Shown in pieces: positions 6,141 through 13,520 of a stretch of DNA of 44,156 nucleotides (positions within the stretch are counted from its first letter, which is position 1; every line of letters starts with the position of its first letter). The stretch spans positions 1 to 44,156 of the IMG/VR virus record IMGVR_UViG_3300031576_000109; one strand, written 5' to 3'. Source of the stretch: a virus. The position numbers and the translations under genes were made by a program. Below the pieces are notes generated by a model. It saw only the letters and a program-made list of their open reading frames with translations, searched no databases and was not told where the DNA came from.

Positions 6141-6675
6141 AAAAACCACCTTCCAACGCGTGCACCCGGATGAACTCACGGGTGGCCTGAACCTGCGAAT
6201 GGCACCAGGCGACGGCGAGGGCGTCCGCCTCGTCCGGGCCGAGGTCCCGCCGGCCGAAACGCAGGCCCATGACGAGGGCAACCGCGCTCTTGCAGGTCTG
6301 GCCCTGGCCGGTCGCGACCTGCTTGACGGCGGCGGGGGCGTAGAGCGCGATCGCGGCATGGGACGCGATCGCCGCTCCCATCATCAGGCCACGGGCCTCC
6401 GCCTGGTAGAGGACCGGGTCCGGGTTCCGGCGGCCGCTCCGCCCCCGATAGGCGCCGCCCGACTCGAAGGCCACGGAGTCGAGAGGTTGCTGGCGGAGGA
6501 GCTCCACGAACTCGGCGTAGAGCGAGGCCAGGCGCGCGGGCCGCGCGGCGCCGCGGGCCTCGATCACGCCACTCCGAACGTAGGTGGGGGACCTCGGCTT
6601 CGCGACGTCGAGCACCGCCCAGCCGACCCGGCGCGGCGAGGGGTCGACGCCCATCGTGAGATAACTCCGGTCCAT
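6127..6675 (-). CDS. ruvC: RuvC-like Holliday-junction resolvase
   Basis: 182 residues starting MDRSYLTMGVDPSPRRVGWAVLD. Catalytic acidic residues fit RuvC: Asp11 (GVDPS), Glu about 71 (VAFESGG) and the C-terminal DEADALAVA pair. AAVKQVATGQGQTCKSAVALVM corresponds to the conserved K-x-x-x-x-G-x-G-x-A-x-K region. Phage RuvC enzymes resolve branched replication intermediates before packaging. It follows the DUF5131 gene by 4 bp and overlaps the replication gene, in keeping with a DNA-metabolism block. Confidence 0.9.
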   Translation of the reverse strand: MDRSYLTMGVDPSPRRVGWAVLDVAKPRSPTYVRSGVIEARGAARPARLASLYAEFVELLRQQPLDSVAFESGGAYRGRSGRRNPDPVLYQAEARGLMMGAAIASHAAIALYAPAAVKQVATGQGQTCKSAVALVMGLRFGRRDLGPDEADALAVAWCHSQVQATREFIRVHALEGGFYGQD

Positions 6676-6679
6676 CTTT

Positions 6680-7645
6680 TCAGGCCTCCGCCCTCCGGGG
6701 AAACTCGCTCCACTCGCGGCCATCGAGGGCCCGCCCCGCCTCCTTCTTGCCGACCCGGGCAAAACCCATCCCGGGCCCGCCGTGGTCGCCCGCCTCACCC
6801 GGACCCGAGGTCCCGTCCGGCCAGAGAAAGGAGTAGTGGTCCTCCGAAACCTCAACGACCTCGACCCGGAGCCCCGGCGCGGGCCCGGCCATCGGCGCCC
6901 ACACGCCCCATTGCTTGAAGAAGAAGGGGACGGCGGCAGCCTGGCACTGGTCGCGGAGCGTCCGGAGCCAGGCCGGATGGGTCGGCCGCGCCCCGGCGCC
7001 GCTCTCGCCGCCGGCGATGACCCAGTCGACCCGCGGGCGGGCCTCGCCGTAGGCGGCCTCCGCCTTCACGCCCTCCCAGCCCTCCCCGCGCGCGGCGATC
7101 GGGAGCCATCGCTCGAGACTCGTCGGCCCGAGGAGGGGCTCGACCGAAAGGAAGCGCCCGCGGGCGGGGACCTCAAGGAGGAGCGGGACCCGCCGGTCCG
7201 CCCATTCCTGGTTCTCGACCGTGGTCCCGTACCAGACGTTGGCCGGCGGGCTCTCGAGCCAGGGCTGGGGGACCATGAGCATGACCAGCTCGGGCCGCTT
7301 CGTGAGGAGGAGCCAGTCGAGGTGGGGCGTCGCGTCGATCAGGTCCCAGAGCCGGTCCCGCCAGGCGACGAGCTCCTCGCGGTCCTCGAAGACGTCGGCC
7401 ATGGAGGCGCAGAAGACGCGGCGGCGGACGCCCGCGGAGCGGGCCTCGTCGTCCCACTTCACCGGCCCGAACCAGTGGGCCGCCGCGAAGGTCCGCCGCG
7501 GCGCGGCGTCGCCCCAGACGTCGTAGCCCACCCGATGGGAGAAGGCCTCGGCGTAGCAGTTCGTGCAGGCGGGGGAGACCTTCGTGCAGCCCCACCAGGG
7601 GTTGAAGGTATGGTCCGTCCACTCGATGCCCGTCCGCTTACCCAA
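6680..7645 (-). CDS. DUF5131 (phage Gp37/Gp68) three-Cys protein
   Basis: 321 residues. A TTG start at 7645 is chosen because GGAGG lies 6 nt upstream and it overlaps the HD gene stop. The N-terminus IEWTDHTFNPWWGCTKVSPACTNCYAE has Cys20, Cys27 and Cys30 (CX6CX2C), the hallmark of the DUF5131/Gp37-Gp68 family, related to radical-SAM enzymes. Later conserved blocks are FCASMADVFED, DWLLLTKRPE, WYGTTVENQ, RFLSVEPLLGP, WVIAGGESGAGARP and PFFFKQWG. The chemistry is unknown. In other genomes such genes often sit beside a tcmP partner (three-Cys-motif partner); I do not see one here. Confidence 0.85.
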   Translation of the reverse strand: MGKRTGIEWTDHTFNPWWGCTKVSPACTNCYAEAFSHRVGYDVWGDAAPRRTFAAAHWFGPVKWDDEARSAGVRRRVFCASMADVFEDREELVAWRDRLWDLIDATPHLDWLLLTKRPELVMLMVPQPWLESPPANVWYGTTVENQEWADRRVPLLLEVPARGRFLSVEPLLGPTSLERWLPIAARGEGWEGVKAEAAYGEARPRVDWVIAGGESGAGARPTHPAWLRTLRDQCQAAAVPFFFKQWGVWAPMAGPAPGLRVEVVEVSEDHYSFLWPDGTSGPGEAGDHGGPGMGFARVGKKEAGRALDGREWSEFPRRAEA

Positions 7646-8309
7646 GGCGCACCTCCGGGAGGAGGTCCCCGAGGACCACCTCCCAGCCCTCGAAGGCGCT
7701 CGCGAGGTCCCCGCGCCGCACCTCGGAGAGGATCTCCTCGACGCCCACGACCGCGGGCGCCGCCTCCGGGGCGAGGCAGCTCGAGGGGTCAAAGAAGGGC
7801 GAGCGGCGGAGCGCCTCCATGAGGTCGACCTCGTGGCGCGCCGGCGCGGGGAACTCCGCCAGGTCCTCGATCTCCGTGTAAGCGCGCGCGAAGTTCGGGA
7901 GCTGGAGGACGACGGCCTCCGCGATGAGCGCCCGCTCGTCCATGGCCTTGACCATGGCCAAGTCGATCGAGGACTCATCGAGGTGAAAGGCGTCCCGAAT
8001 CCGCCGGTCGAGCTCCGCCTGCCGGGCCCTGAGCCCGTCCGGCTTCCACGGCCGGACCACCTCCCCGGTCACCACCTCGTGGGCGTCATGGAGGAGTCCC
8101 CAGGCCCACGTGGGGAGGTCCGACGCACGCAGGCGGACGTGGTGGATGGCCTTGAGGACCAGCCCCGCCACGAGAACCGAGTGGGCGAGAAGCGGGCACC
8201 AGACCGCGCCGCCATAGCGCGTGATGCGCGCCATCTGGACCGCGATGTCCCGCGGCGAGGGGACGAGGTCGTTGTCGGGAGCGACCCGGATGCCGGTATA
8301 GGTGATCAT
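7638..8309 (-). CDS. HD-domain phosphohydrolase (YfbR/5'-nucleotidase-like)
   Basis: 223 residues from ATG 8309. The HD metal site is visible: His43 (LLAHSVLVA), His74-Asp75 (WGLLHDAHEVVTGEV), with a distal acidic position expected in the later helices. HDAHE and the length fit the YfbR-like deoxyribonucleoside 5'-monophosphatase group, which phages use to adjust nucleotide pools. It overlaps both neighbours (ATGA upstream, 8 bp downstream). The C-terminal 40 residues extend beyond the usual domain. Exact substrate unknown. Confidence 0.75.
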   Translation of the reverse strand: MITYTGIRVAPDNDLVPSPRDIAVQMARITRYGGAVWCPLLAHSVLVAGLVLKAIHHVRLRASDLPTWAWGLLHDAHEVVTGEVVRPWKPDGLRARQAELDRRIRDAFHLDESSIDLAMVKAMDERALIAEAVVLQLPNFARAYTEIEDLAEFPAPARHEVDLMEALRRSPFFDPSSCLAPEAAPAVVGVEEILSEVRRGDLASAFEGWEVVLGDLLPEVRLG

Positions 8310-8818
8310 GGGTTCGGAGCTCCTTGGGGTTCCTTGCAGTCGAAGGCGTAGGAGTGGGGTGCCCCGCAGTCCGGGCAGGGCTCCCACGCCTCCTCCGGGT
8401 CCTCACCGTCCGCTGCGCTCGACTCAATCTCGTCCACGCAGTCCGGGCAGTACCCCCGGATCCGGCTGAAGTCAAACTGCTCGTTCCTGGCCCAGTAATT
8501 CCCGCAGCCGCGGCAATAGCCCTGCTCCTGGGCGCAGTCTCCGCAGAGGTATTCCACCTCGTCCCAGGTGTATCCGTCGGCCCTCGGGTCCCAGGAAGGC
8601 AGGCAACGGAAGGCGAAAGTCCCATCGCACCTAGAGCAGGGGACCGGCCCGAGCTCGCCGCCGCTCCTCGAGGAGAGGAGCTGGCGCGCCGCGCGGCGCG
8701 CGCGGGGGGCCGTCCGCCAGTGGCTGGCGATGCGGCGACCGCCCGGCTCCTCCTCGAGGAGCCTCCACCGGGAAGGCCGCTCGCGGCGCGGCGCGCGCTG
8801 GACCTCAATCCTGATCAT
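8306..8818 (-). CDS. Multi-zinc-ribbon protein, 170 aa
   Basis: ATG 8818 begins MIRIEVQRAPRRERPSRW. After a basic N-terminus there are at least four CxxC modules: PCSRCDG, LCGDCAQEQGYCRGCGNYW, YCPDC and PCPDCGAPH. Probably two or three structural zinc sites. The acidic segment EIESSAADGEDPEEAWE separates the last two. No enzyme motif. It overlaps the HD gene (ATGA). Function unknown. Confidence 0.65.
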   Translation of the reverse strand: MIRIEVQRAPRRERPSRWRLLEEEPGGRRIASHWRTAPRARRAARQLLSSRSGGELGPVPCSRCDGTFAFRCLPSWDPRADGYTWDEVEYLCGDCAQEQGYCRGCGNYWARNEQFDFSRIRGYCPDCVDEIESSAADGEDPEEAWEPCPDCGAPHSYAFDCKEPQGAPNP

Positions 8819-9219
8819 GGCCGTTTCCTTCGCTGCTCGGCCTTCCGCTGGCGGGGCTCCGCCAGGCTGAAGAGGTGGCCATCCGCGTCCTGGACGAGCG
8901 GGACGTAGACGACCCGCACGGGCCCTCGCCGCTTCCGGGGGTCCCCGATCGAGCCCATGACCGCGCGGCAGATGGGGCAGGGACATTCGAGCCGCGGCCG
9001 GTAGGGCTGGCCTTCGACGGCCTCGACCGCGAGGCGTTCGCCGAGCGGACAGAGGAGGTTCTCGGCGCAGGACGTGCAGAGCCCCCAGTTTCCCTCGAGG
9101 TCGAGGTGCTCCCAGGCGCAGCCGCCCGGGCACGGGAGCTTCTCCGTGCAGCCGCAGACCAGGCAGCTCGACTCTGCCGGCGGCCTCGCGGGGACCCGGG
9201 GCCAAAGGGGGAACTTCAT
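8815..9219 (-). CDS. Cys-rich protein, 134 aa
   Basis: MKFPLWPRVPARPPAESS followed by CLVCGCTEKLPCPGGCAWEHLD and LCTSC, then CPCPICRAV. The pattern C-x2-C-x-C-x5-C-x3-C-x-W resembles a phage zinc-binding domain that also occurs at the end of the ParB-like protein at 9838-11808 (CGRCGCTKDEAC...WAVLDRATNHGLCTTC), so the two share a module. Unknown role; basic C-terminal tail (RQRKAEQRRKRP). Confidence 0.65.
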   Translation of the reverse strand: MKFPLWPRVPARPPAESSCLVCGCTEKLPCPGGCAWEHLDLEGNWGLCTSCAENLLCPLGERLAVEAVEGQPYRPRLECPCPICRAVMGSIGDPRKRRGPVRVVYVPLVQDADGHLFSLAEPRQRKAEQRRKRP

Positions 9220-9237
9220 GCTCTCACGCGGCGGCTC

Positions 9238-9750
9238 TCAGCGCCCCCCCCCCTCCGCGTCCGCCCCGGGGACCTCGACCTCGCGTACGGTCGCGATGAG
9301 GAGCTTCGTCTCCTTGAGCGCCCCCTCGTGGTGGTCGTGGACCGCCTCGAGCATCCGAAGGACCTCCTCCTTGATGGCGCCCGGCCGCCCGGAGCCGGGC
9401 CCGGGCGGCGGCACCGCGGCGGGCGATGGCTCGCCGGCGCGGACCCGCTCCAGCCGGTCGCCTTCCGGCCCCGAGCAGCCTGCCACGTGCTTCTCGTACA
9501 GCTTGCCGCCGCGCCGGTACGCCTTCCCGCACTTCGGGCACTTGGGCTTCGCCATTGCCGCTTCCTCCTCGCTTCCCGCCCCGGGCTCCGGAAGCCGGTC
9601 CAGGAGCCGGAGCCGGGCCACCGGGAAACACTCAAGACACCGCCCGCACTGGTAGCGATGGACCGCATCGGAAGAGGCCAGGCGGGAGAACGATCGGACG
9701 GGCCCGCAGCGGGGGCAGGTGACCGACTGGACCTCTCTCTCCACGTCCAT
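9238..9750 (-). CDS. Tandem zinc-ribbon protein with possible internal start
   Basis: 170 residues from ATG 9750 with GAGAGGG upstream. Two zinc modules: residues 12-40 (TCPRCGPVRS...QCGRCLEC) and residues 70-92 (CPKCGKAYRRGGKLYEKHVAGC, C2HC-like). The C-terminal helix is predicted to be amphipathic (IKEEVLRMLEAVHDHHEGALKETKLLIATV). An in-frame ATG at 9554, just before the second module, has its own AGGAGG site, so a 105-residue short form may also be made. Function unknown. Confidence 0.65.
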   Translation of the reverse strand: MDVEREVQSVTCPRCGPVRSFSRLASSDAVHRYQCGRCLECFPVARLRLLDRLPEPGAGSEEEAAMAKPKCPKCGKAYRRGGKLYEKHVAGCSGPEGDRLERVRAGEPSPAAVPPPGPGSGRPGAIKEEVLRMLEAVHDHHEGALKETKLLIATVREVEVPGADAEGGGR

Positions 9751-9837
9751 GGGACCCTCTCGCTCCAGGGCCGCGCGAGACGCCGCTCCCCGGGGACCTC
9801 CGCGACCGGACCGCGACAGGCGGCTCGACCGCTACGA

Positions 9838-11808
9838 CTATTTCTTCTTCCCGCGCCCCGCCGGAGGCCGGGCCTTCGCCTGCGTGACGGACTTCAGTTT
9901 GTTCGCGGGTTTCGACTTACCCCCCCCTGCGGGCTTTTTCGGTTTCACGGCCGCCTTCGCATGGTCGCCCAGGCGGCCGAGCTCATCGACCGTCACGCAG
10001 GTCGTGCACAGGCCGTGGTTGGTCGCGCGGTCGAGGACCGCCCACTCGGCGCCCGCGAGGCCCTCGACCTCGTGCTTCTTGCAGGCCTCGTCCTTCGTGC
10101 AGCCGCAGCGGCCGCACGTGGGCTTCGTGGGCTTGCCCTTCGTCTTCCCGAGCGCCTCGGGCCCAAGGAGCTCCACGACCCCCGCCATGCCGGCGCCCCG
10201 GCCCGCGGCGATGCGCGCGTCCTGCGCATCCCACTTCTTCTTGAGCGAGAGCTTCACCTGGCCGACGGGGACCTTCCATCGCTTGCAGGCCTGGAGGACC
10301 GCGTGCTCGTCGACGTCGTCGTAGCCGTCGCTCATGGTGAAACCGAGGACGAACCGGACGAGGTCGCGCGCCTTGAGCTTCTTCATGGCCGCCTCATGGG
10401 AGCCGTAGCTCCTGAACTGAGGATAGAGCCGGGTGACTTCCGCGGGGATGTCGCCGACAGAGAGATAGGCGGCGAGGGCCTGAAACTCGGGAAAGCCGGG
10501 CCGCGAGGGGGCCTTGTCGAGCGCCGCGCGGAAGAGGGCGACGGTCAGCTCGCCGTCGCGCCGGTTCTTGCGCTCGCGGTCTTCGGCGTCCCGGCGTTCC
10601 CGCTCCAACTGGGCGGGGGACTTCCCGGCGCCAGACGGGCGGGCGGGGCTCGAATAGGTAAGGCGGGGATTGTGGACGCTGCAGCCGGCGGCGCCGCACA
10701 CGGGGAGCGTCTTCCCCCGGTCGCTCCCGTCGACCACGAGGCCGACCACCTGGCTCCCGCACTTCTTCTTCCCGAGGCCATGCCAGTCGCCCTTGTACTT
10801 CACGCCCTCCTGGGCCTCATCGACCTTCCATCTCTCTTCGGTGGAGATGAAGGCGGCCTTCTGGCCGGCCTCCTCGAGGGCCTTCTTCTCGCGGGCGAAC
10901 CAGGCCTCGAGCTTCTCCCTGAAGCAGGCCCGATCCGTGCAGGTCGTGTCCTTCCGGACCTCGGGGAAGAGGCCCGGGCAGTTTCCCGTCCGCTTCGGGC
11001 AGCTCCGGCACGGGCCGGCCTTCGGCAGGAGCGACGCGTCGTCCGTGTCCCACGGGGCGCGCTTGAGGTCGGCGTGGACCTCGTCGGCGACCCACTTCGC
11101 GAGGGACCGGACCGGGAGGACGACCTTCTGCGGCGCGGCGCCCGTCCGCTCGATCTCGTCATAGAGGTCGACGTGGGCGGCGCGGTCGCCGCCCTCGTTC
11201 GTCGAGACGAACGCGTCGGGAAGGCAACGGTGGAGTGCCGCCTTCTGGTCTTCCGGGGAGAGGCGCGCGATGAGGATGGCGTGGCCCGCCGTGATCTCGT
11301 CCTTGAGGAACGCGTCCTTGGCCGGCGCGGCGAGGTCCGCGAGCTTGAGGCGCTGGTAGACGTACGAGGCCGACTTCCCGACCTTCCGGGCGAGGGCGGC
11401 GACCTCGTAGCCCGCCTTCTCCATGAGCTGGCGGTAGCCCTCGCCCTCCTCCATCGGGTGGACGTCCGCGCGCTGGAGGTTCTCGATGACCTGGACCTCG
11501 AGGGCCTGCTTGTCCGTGAGCTCGCGGACGAGCAGGGGCACGTCCCGGAGCCCGACCTTCTTCGCCGCCCGGTAGCGGCGCGCGCCGGCGACGACCTCGA
11601 AGCCGCCGTTCACGGGACGCGCCACGATGGGGACGATCATCCCCTTCTCGCGGATGGACGCCTCGAGGTCCGCCTGGGCCTGGGGGGGGAACGTCCTCCG
11701 GGGGTTCGTCCTGGACTCGTGGAGCTTCTCGAGGGCCACGACTTTAAAGACCTGGTCCTCCGGCTCGAGGACCTCCCGCGGGGGGGCCGCCGGCTCCGGG
11801 TTCGCCAT
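9838..11808 (-). CDS. ParB/Spo0J-like protein with zinc modules
   Basis: 656 residues. The N-terminal ParB domain spans about 22-120 with GARRYRA (75-81) in place of the GERRxRA box and IENLQRADVHPMEEGEGY (108-125). The HTH lies at 134-160 (YEVAALARKVGKSASYVYQRLKL). A Cys-rich region follows (CRSCPKRTGNCPGLF...TCTDRACF), then a long charged linker and a C-terminal zinc module. Large ParB-like proteins of this layout are known from plasmids and phages and may segregate plasmid-like prophages, regulate transcription or act on DNA. Newer work on ParB shows CTP binding by GERRxRA, so CTPase activity is plausible. No ParA is found in the window and no canonical parS was noticed. Confidence 0.85.
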   Translation of the reverse strand: MANPEPAAPPREVLEPEDQVFKVVALEKLHESRTNPRRTFPPQAQADLEASIREKGMIVPIVARPVNGGFEVVAGARRYRAAKKVGLRDVPLLVRELTDKQALEVQVIENLQRADVHPMEEGEGYRQLMEKAGYEVAALARKVGKSASYVYQRLKLADLAAPAKDAFLKDEITAGHAILIARLSPEDQKAALHRCLPDAFVSTNEGGDRAAHVDLYDEIERTGAAPQKVVLPVRSLAKWVADEVHADLKRAPWDTDDASLLPKAGPCRSCPKRTGNCPGLFPEVRKDTTCTDRACFREKLEAWFAREKKALEEAGQKAAFISTEERWKVDEAQEGVKYKGDWHGLGKKKCGSQVVGLVVDGSDRGKTLPVCGAAGCSVHNPRLTYSSPARPSGAGKSPAQLERERRDAEDRERKNRRDGELTVALFRAALDKAPSRPGFPEFQALAAYLSVGDIPAEVTRLYPQFRSYGSHEAAMKKLKARDLVRFVLGFTMSDGYDDVDEHAVLQACKRWKVPVGQVKLSLKKKWDAQDARIAAGRGAGMAGVVELLGPEALGKTKGKPTKPTCGRCGCTKDEACKKHEVEGLAGAEWAVLDRATNHGLCTTCVTVDELGRLGDHAKAAVKPKKPAGGGKSKPANKLKSVTQAKARPPAGRGKKK

Positions 11809-11857
11809 GTCCGCCTCCTGTCTCCGGGGCCGCCGTGAGGGGCGGCGGCCGGACGTT

Positions 11858-12181
11858 TCACTTGCCCGGGTCGGCCAGCTTCTTCCGGAGGACCTTGAGC
11901 TTGAGTTTCCGCACGACCGACGCCTCGAAGCTCGCGGGGCCGATTTTCCCCGCCTGGAGCTTGAGCCCGTCGAGGGCCCCGAGGGCCTCGTCGAGCAGCC
12001 CCTGCTCCTCCTCGCGGAGCTGCTTGGCGGTCGCCTTCCGCTTCTCGCGGAATTCCGAGAGCGCCTTCAGGGCCTCGAGGGCGCGTTTCTGCGCCGGCGT
12101 CAGGGCCTTTTCCTTCAGGCCCGGGATGTCGACCTCGCCGGGCTCGTCGTCCAGGCTGCCGCCTTTGAAAGTCATGGTCAT
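11858..12181 (-). CDS. Hypothetical charged helical protein, 107 aa
   Basis: ATG 12181 is chosen because it overlaps the preceding stop (ATGA); a second ATG lies two codons later. Rich in Lys, Glu and Ala, with a long helix LTPAQKRALEALKALSEFREKRKATAKQLREEEQG (residues about 27-62) and a basic C-terminal helix (VVRKLKLKVLRKKL). Possibly a coiled-coil DNA-binding accessory of the adjacent ParB-like protein; this is inference from position. Confidence 0.6.
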   Translation of the reverse strand: MTMTFKGGSLDDEPGEVDIPGLKEKALTPAQKRALEALKALSEFREKRKATAKQLREEEQGLLDEALGALDGLKLQAGKIGPASFEASVVRKLKLKVLRKKLADPGK

Positions 12182-12447
12182 TTCTCCGTTCTCGGGACAC
12201 CGGGGTCGCGCGCGGGGCCCGAGGCCGCGGCGGACGGGCCCGTAACCCCCCCTCTCTCCGCCGAAGACTGGGAGGCGGGTTGACCGGGGCAGTTCCGCGA
12301 GGAGTCCGCGCCGCCCACCTCGTTGGGGGAATTCTGGGGGGCCGCCGGGACGGGCGCGGCGCACGTCGCGCAGCAGAGGTAGATGGCGGGGGCGTAGCTC
12401 GGGGTCTCGTCGATGATGATCCCGCAGGCCGAACAGATGACGCGCAT
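12178..12447 (-). CDS. Small zinc-ribbon protein, 89 aa
   Basis: MRVICSACGIIIDETPS...YLCCATCAAPVP: two CxxC pairs in the first 30 residues form a compact zinc ribbon. The rest is a low-complexity Ser/Pro/Ala tail. ATGA overlap with the next gene. Function unknown. Confidence 0.6.
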   Translation of the reverse strand: MRVICSACGIIIDETPSYAPAIYLCCATCAAPVPAAPQNSPNEVGGADSSRNCPGQPASQSSAERGGVTGPSAAASGPARDPGVPRTEK

Positions 12448-12449
12448 GG

Positions 12450-12677
12450 CTAGGACCCCCTCCCGTCGCGGACCGCCTCCCCGTACTCCTGATGGGCGGC
12501 CGCCTCGAGCTTGAGGAAGTCCAGCCGCTCCCGGGCGCAGTAATGACGGAGGTCGACGAGGAGGTCCGGGAGGAGCCCGACGGCCGGCGGTCTGGCTTCG
12601 CGGGCGACGCGAGCGACGGAGTAGGCCTCGAGGGCGAAGGCCGCGGCCGCGGCGCGCGCGGGGTCGAAGTCGCTCAT
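12450..12677 (-). CDS. Hypothetical helical protein, 75 aa
   Basis: MSDFDPARAAAAAFALEAYSVARVAREARPPAVG..., Ala-rich and helical with one Cys. ATG 12677 overlaps the previous stop (ATGA). No known family. Coupling on both sides makes it a credible gene. Confidence 0.55.
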   Translation of the reverse strand: MSDFDPARAAAAAFALEAYSVARVAREARPPAVGLLPDLLVDLRHYCARERLDFLKLEAAAHQEYGEAVRDGRGS

Positions 12678-12907
12678 GCCATCACCTTGAGGGCTGCCGA
12701 GAGGGCAAAGAGGACGGCGGGGACGAGGATGAGCACCGCAAGTTCCGGCCCGTAGTCGGCCTGGCGGACGCCGAGGAGCCCGTCGAGAGTCCGCGGCGAC
12801 CAGCGCCCGAAGCAGGCCGAGCAGAGGGGCTTCGGATGCTCCGGGTCGACGGCGTAGGTCATTTCGGCGGGACTCTTCCGGCAGAGAGCGCAGAGGTCCT
12901 GGCTCAT
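12674..12907 (-). CDS. Small zinc-ribbon protein with C-terminal membrane helix
   Basis: 77 residues. Zinc ribbon at 6-34 (CALCRKSPAEMTY...LCSACFGRW), then a hydrophobic segment near the C-terminus (ELAVLILVPAVLFALSAALKVMA) long enough to cross a membrane. A tail-anchored zinc protein is an unusual layout for an early phage gene; its partner is unknown. ATGA overlap at both ends. Confidence 0.65.
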   Translation of the reverse strand: MSQDLCALCRKSPAEMTYAVDPEHPKPLCSACFGRWSPRTLDGLLGVRQADYGPELAVLILVPAVLFALSAALKVMA

Positions 12908-13062
12908 GCCCTCGCCTCCGTCCGGGGCGGGAAGGGATCGCCTCCCATCCGCCCCTTGAGGGAGCCATGATGCTTTACGACCTCGGCATACCGGAGGGCC
13001 CGTCTCTTGCGGGCCCGCCTGAGTTCGTGGGAGTGGAGGCGCGCGGCGCGCAGGTCTCTCAC
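12904..13062 (-). CDS. Short basic protein, 52 aa
   Basis: GTG start at 13062 overlapping the upstream stop (GTGA); stop TGA overlapping the next ATG (ATGA). GAGGT lies about 8 nt upstream. Strongly Arg/His-rich: RDLRAARLHSHELRRARKRR followed by ALRYAEVVKHHGS. The reading fills the gap between two coupled genes precisely, which is the main support. A small nucleic-acid-binding protein is likely from the charge. Confidence 0.55.
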   Translation of the reverse strand: MRDLRAARLHSHELRRARKRRALRYAEVVKHHGSLKGRMGGDPFPPRTEARA

Positions 13063-13373
13063 GGTCCCACCTCAAGGCCCGGTCCGGCCAAGCGCGCCTC
13101 TTCGAGGATGTCCCAGCAGCCGCACCGGCATGTGGCTCTCGGCTCGTGGTCGAGGCCCGCCGGCCGGGCCACGTCCAAGCGATCCCACAGGGTCCGGAGG
13201 CGGCCGTAGAGCTTCCGGAGGGCGAAGTGCTCGCCGGAGAGGCCCCGCACTGAGCAGATGGACACGGCCGCGGCGTCAATCTGGCGCTGAGCCTCCTCGA
13301 GAGCCGCCAGCGCGTCCTTGAGCTTGACCTGGGCGATGGCCTCCGACCGAGGGTCGCCCGCCGCCGTTGCCAC
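13059..13373 (-). CDS. First gene of the early operon, 104 aa
   Basis: Starts at GTG 13373. The helical N-terminal half (KLKDALAALEEAQRQIDAAAVSICSV) is followed by HFALRKLYGRLRTLWDRLD and a C-terminal CRCGC motif that may bind a metal. It is the first gene after the leftward promoter at 13521-13548, with a leader of about 140 nt. Its GGGGAGG ribosome site is embedded in a perfect 8-bp hairpin (13378-13396). Function unknown; the position of an early regulator. Confidence 0.6.
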   Translation of the reverse strand: MATAAGDPRSEAIAQVKLKDALAALEEAQRQIDAAAVSICSVRGLSGEHFALRKLYGRLRTLWDRLDVARPAGLDHEPRATCRCGCWDILEEARLAGPGLEVGP

Positions 13374-13377
13374 GTCG

Positions 13378-13396
13378 CCTCCCCGTTGCGGGGAGG
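13378..13396 (-). promoter_or_regulatory. Hairpin sequestering the first early-gene ribosome site
   Basis: CCTCCCCG and CGGGGAGG form a perfect 8-bp stem with a 3-nt loop. In the leftward transcript the 3' arm is the Shine-Dalgarno sequence of the GTG start at 13373, only 4 nt away. Folding would hide the ribosome site, so translation of the first early gene may be controlled by RNA structure or a protein. Confidence 0.6.
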
Positions 13397-13431
13397 TCGC
13401 GTCCCTGGTAGAATCCCGGGCTCCAGGCCCG

Positions 13432-13488
13432 GGGGCCGTTAGCTCAGTTGGCTAGAGCGCCTGCTCTAGCCAACCCGCGCGCGGCCCC
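13432..13488 (+). other. tRNA-Ala-like fragment with 11-bp inverted repeat; attP candidate
   Basis: GGGGCCG-TT-AGCTC-AGTTGGCTA-GAGC-GCCTGC reads like the 5' third of a bacterial tRNA-Ala (acceptor strand, D arm, start of the anticodon stem), but no anticodon loop or T arm follows. Instead TTGGCTAGAGC (13448-13458) is repeated inverted as GCTCTAGCCAA (13463-13473) around a 4-nt centre, and a CGGCCCC (13482-13488) can pair with the GGGGCCG. It lies 250 bp upstream of the integrase. tRNA fragments next to an integrase are typical attP cores. Upstream, TTGCGG-17-TAGAAT (13386-13414) could be the captured tRNA promoter, though it overlaps the early-leader hairpin. Confidence 0.65.
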
Positions 13489-13520
13489 AAGAGATGCGAC
13501 CTCGACCCGACCATGGCGGG

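Noticed and set aside
8875-11838. Very long plus-strand open frame opposite the ParB-like gene
   Set aside because: A GC-rich shadow: it is antisense to several convincing genes, has Arg/Leu/Gly-rich low-complexity translation and no domain.
13432-13488. Complete tRNA gene
   Set aside because: Only acceptor and D-arm parts are present; anticodon stem-loop and T arm are missing.
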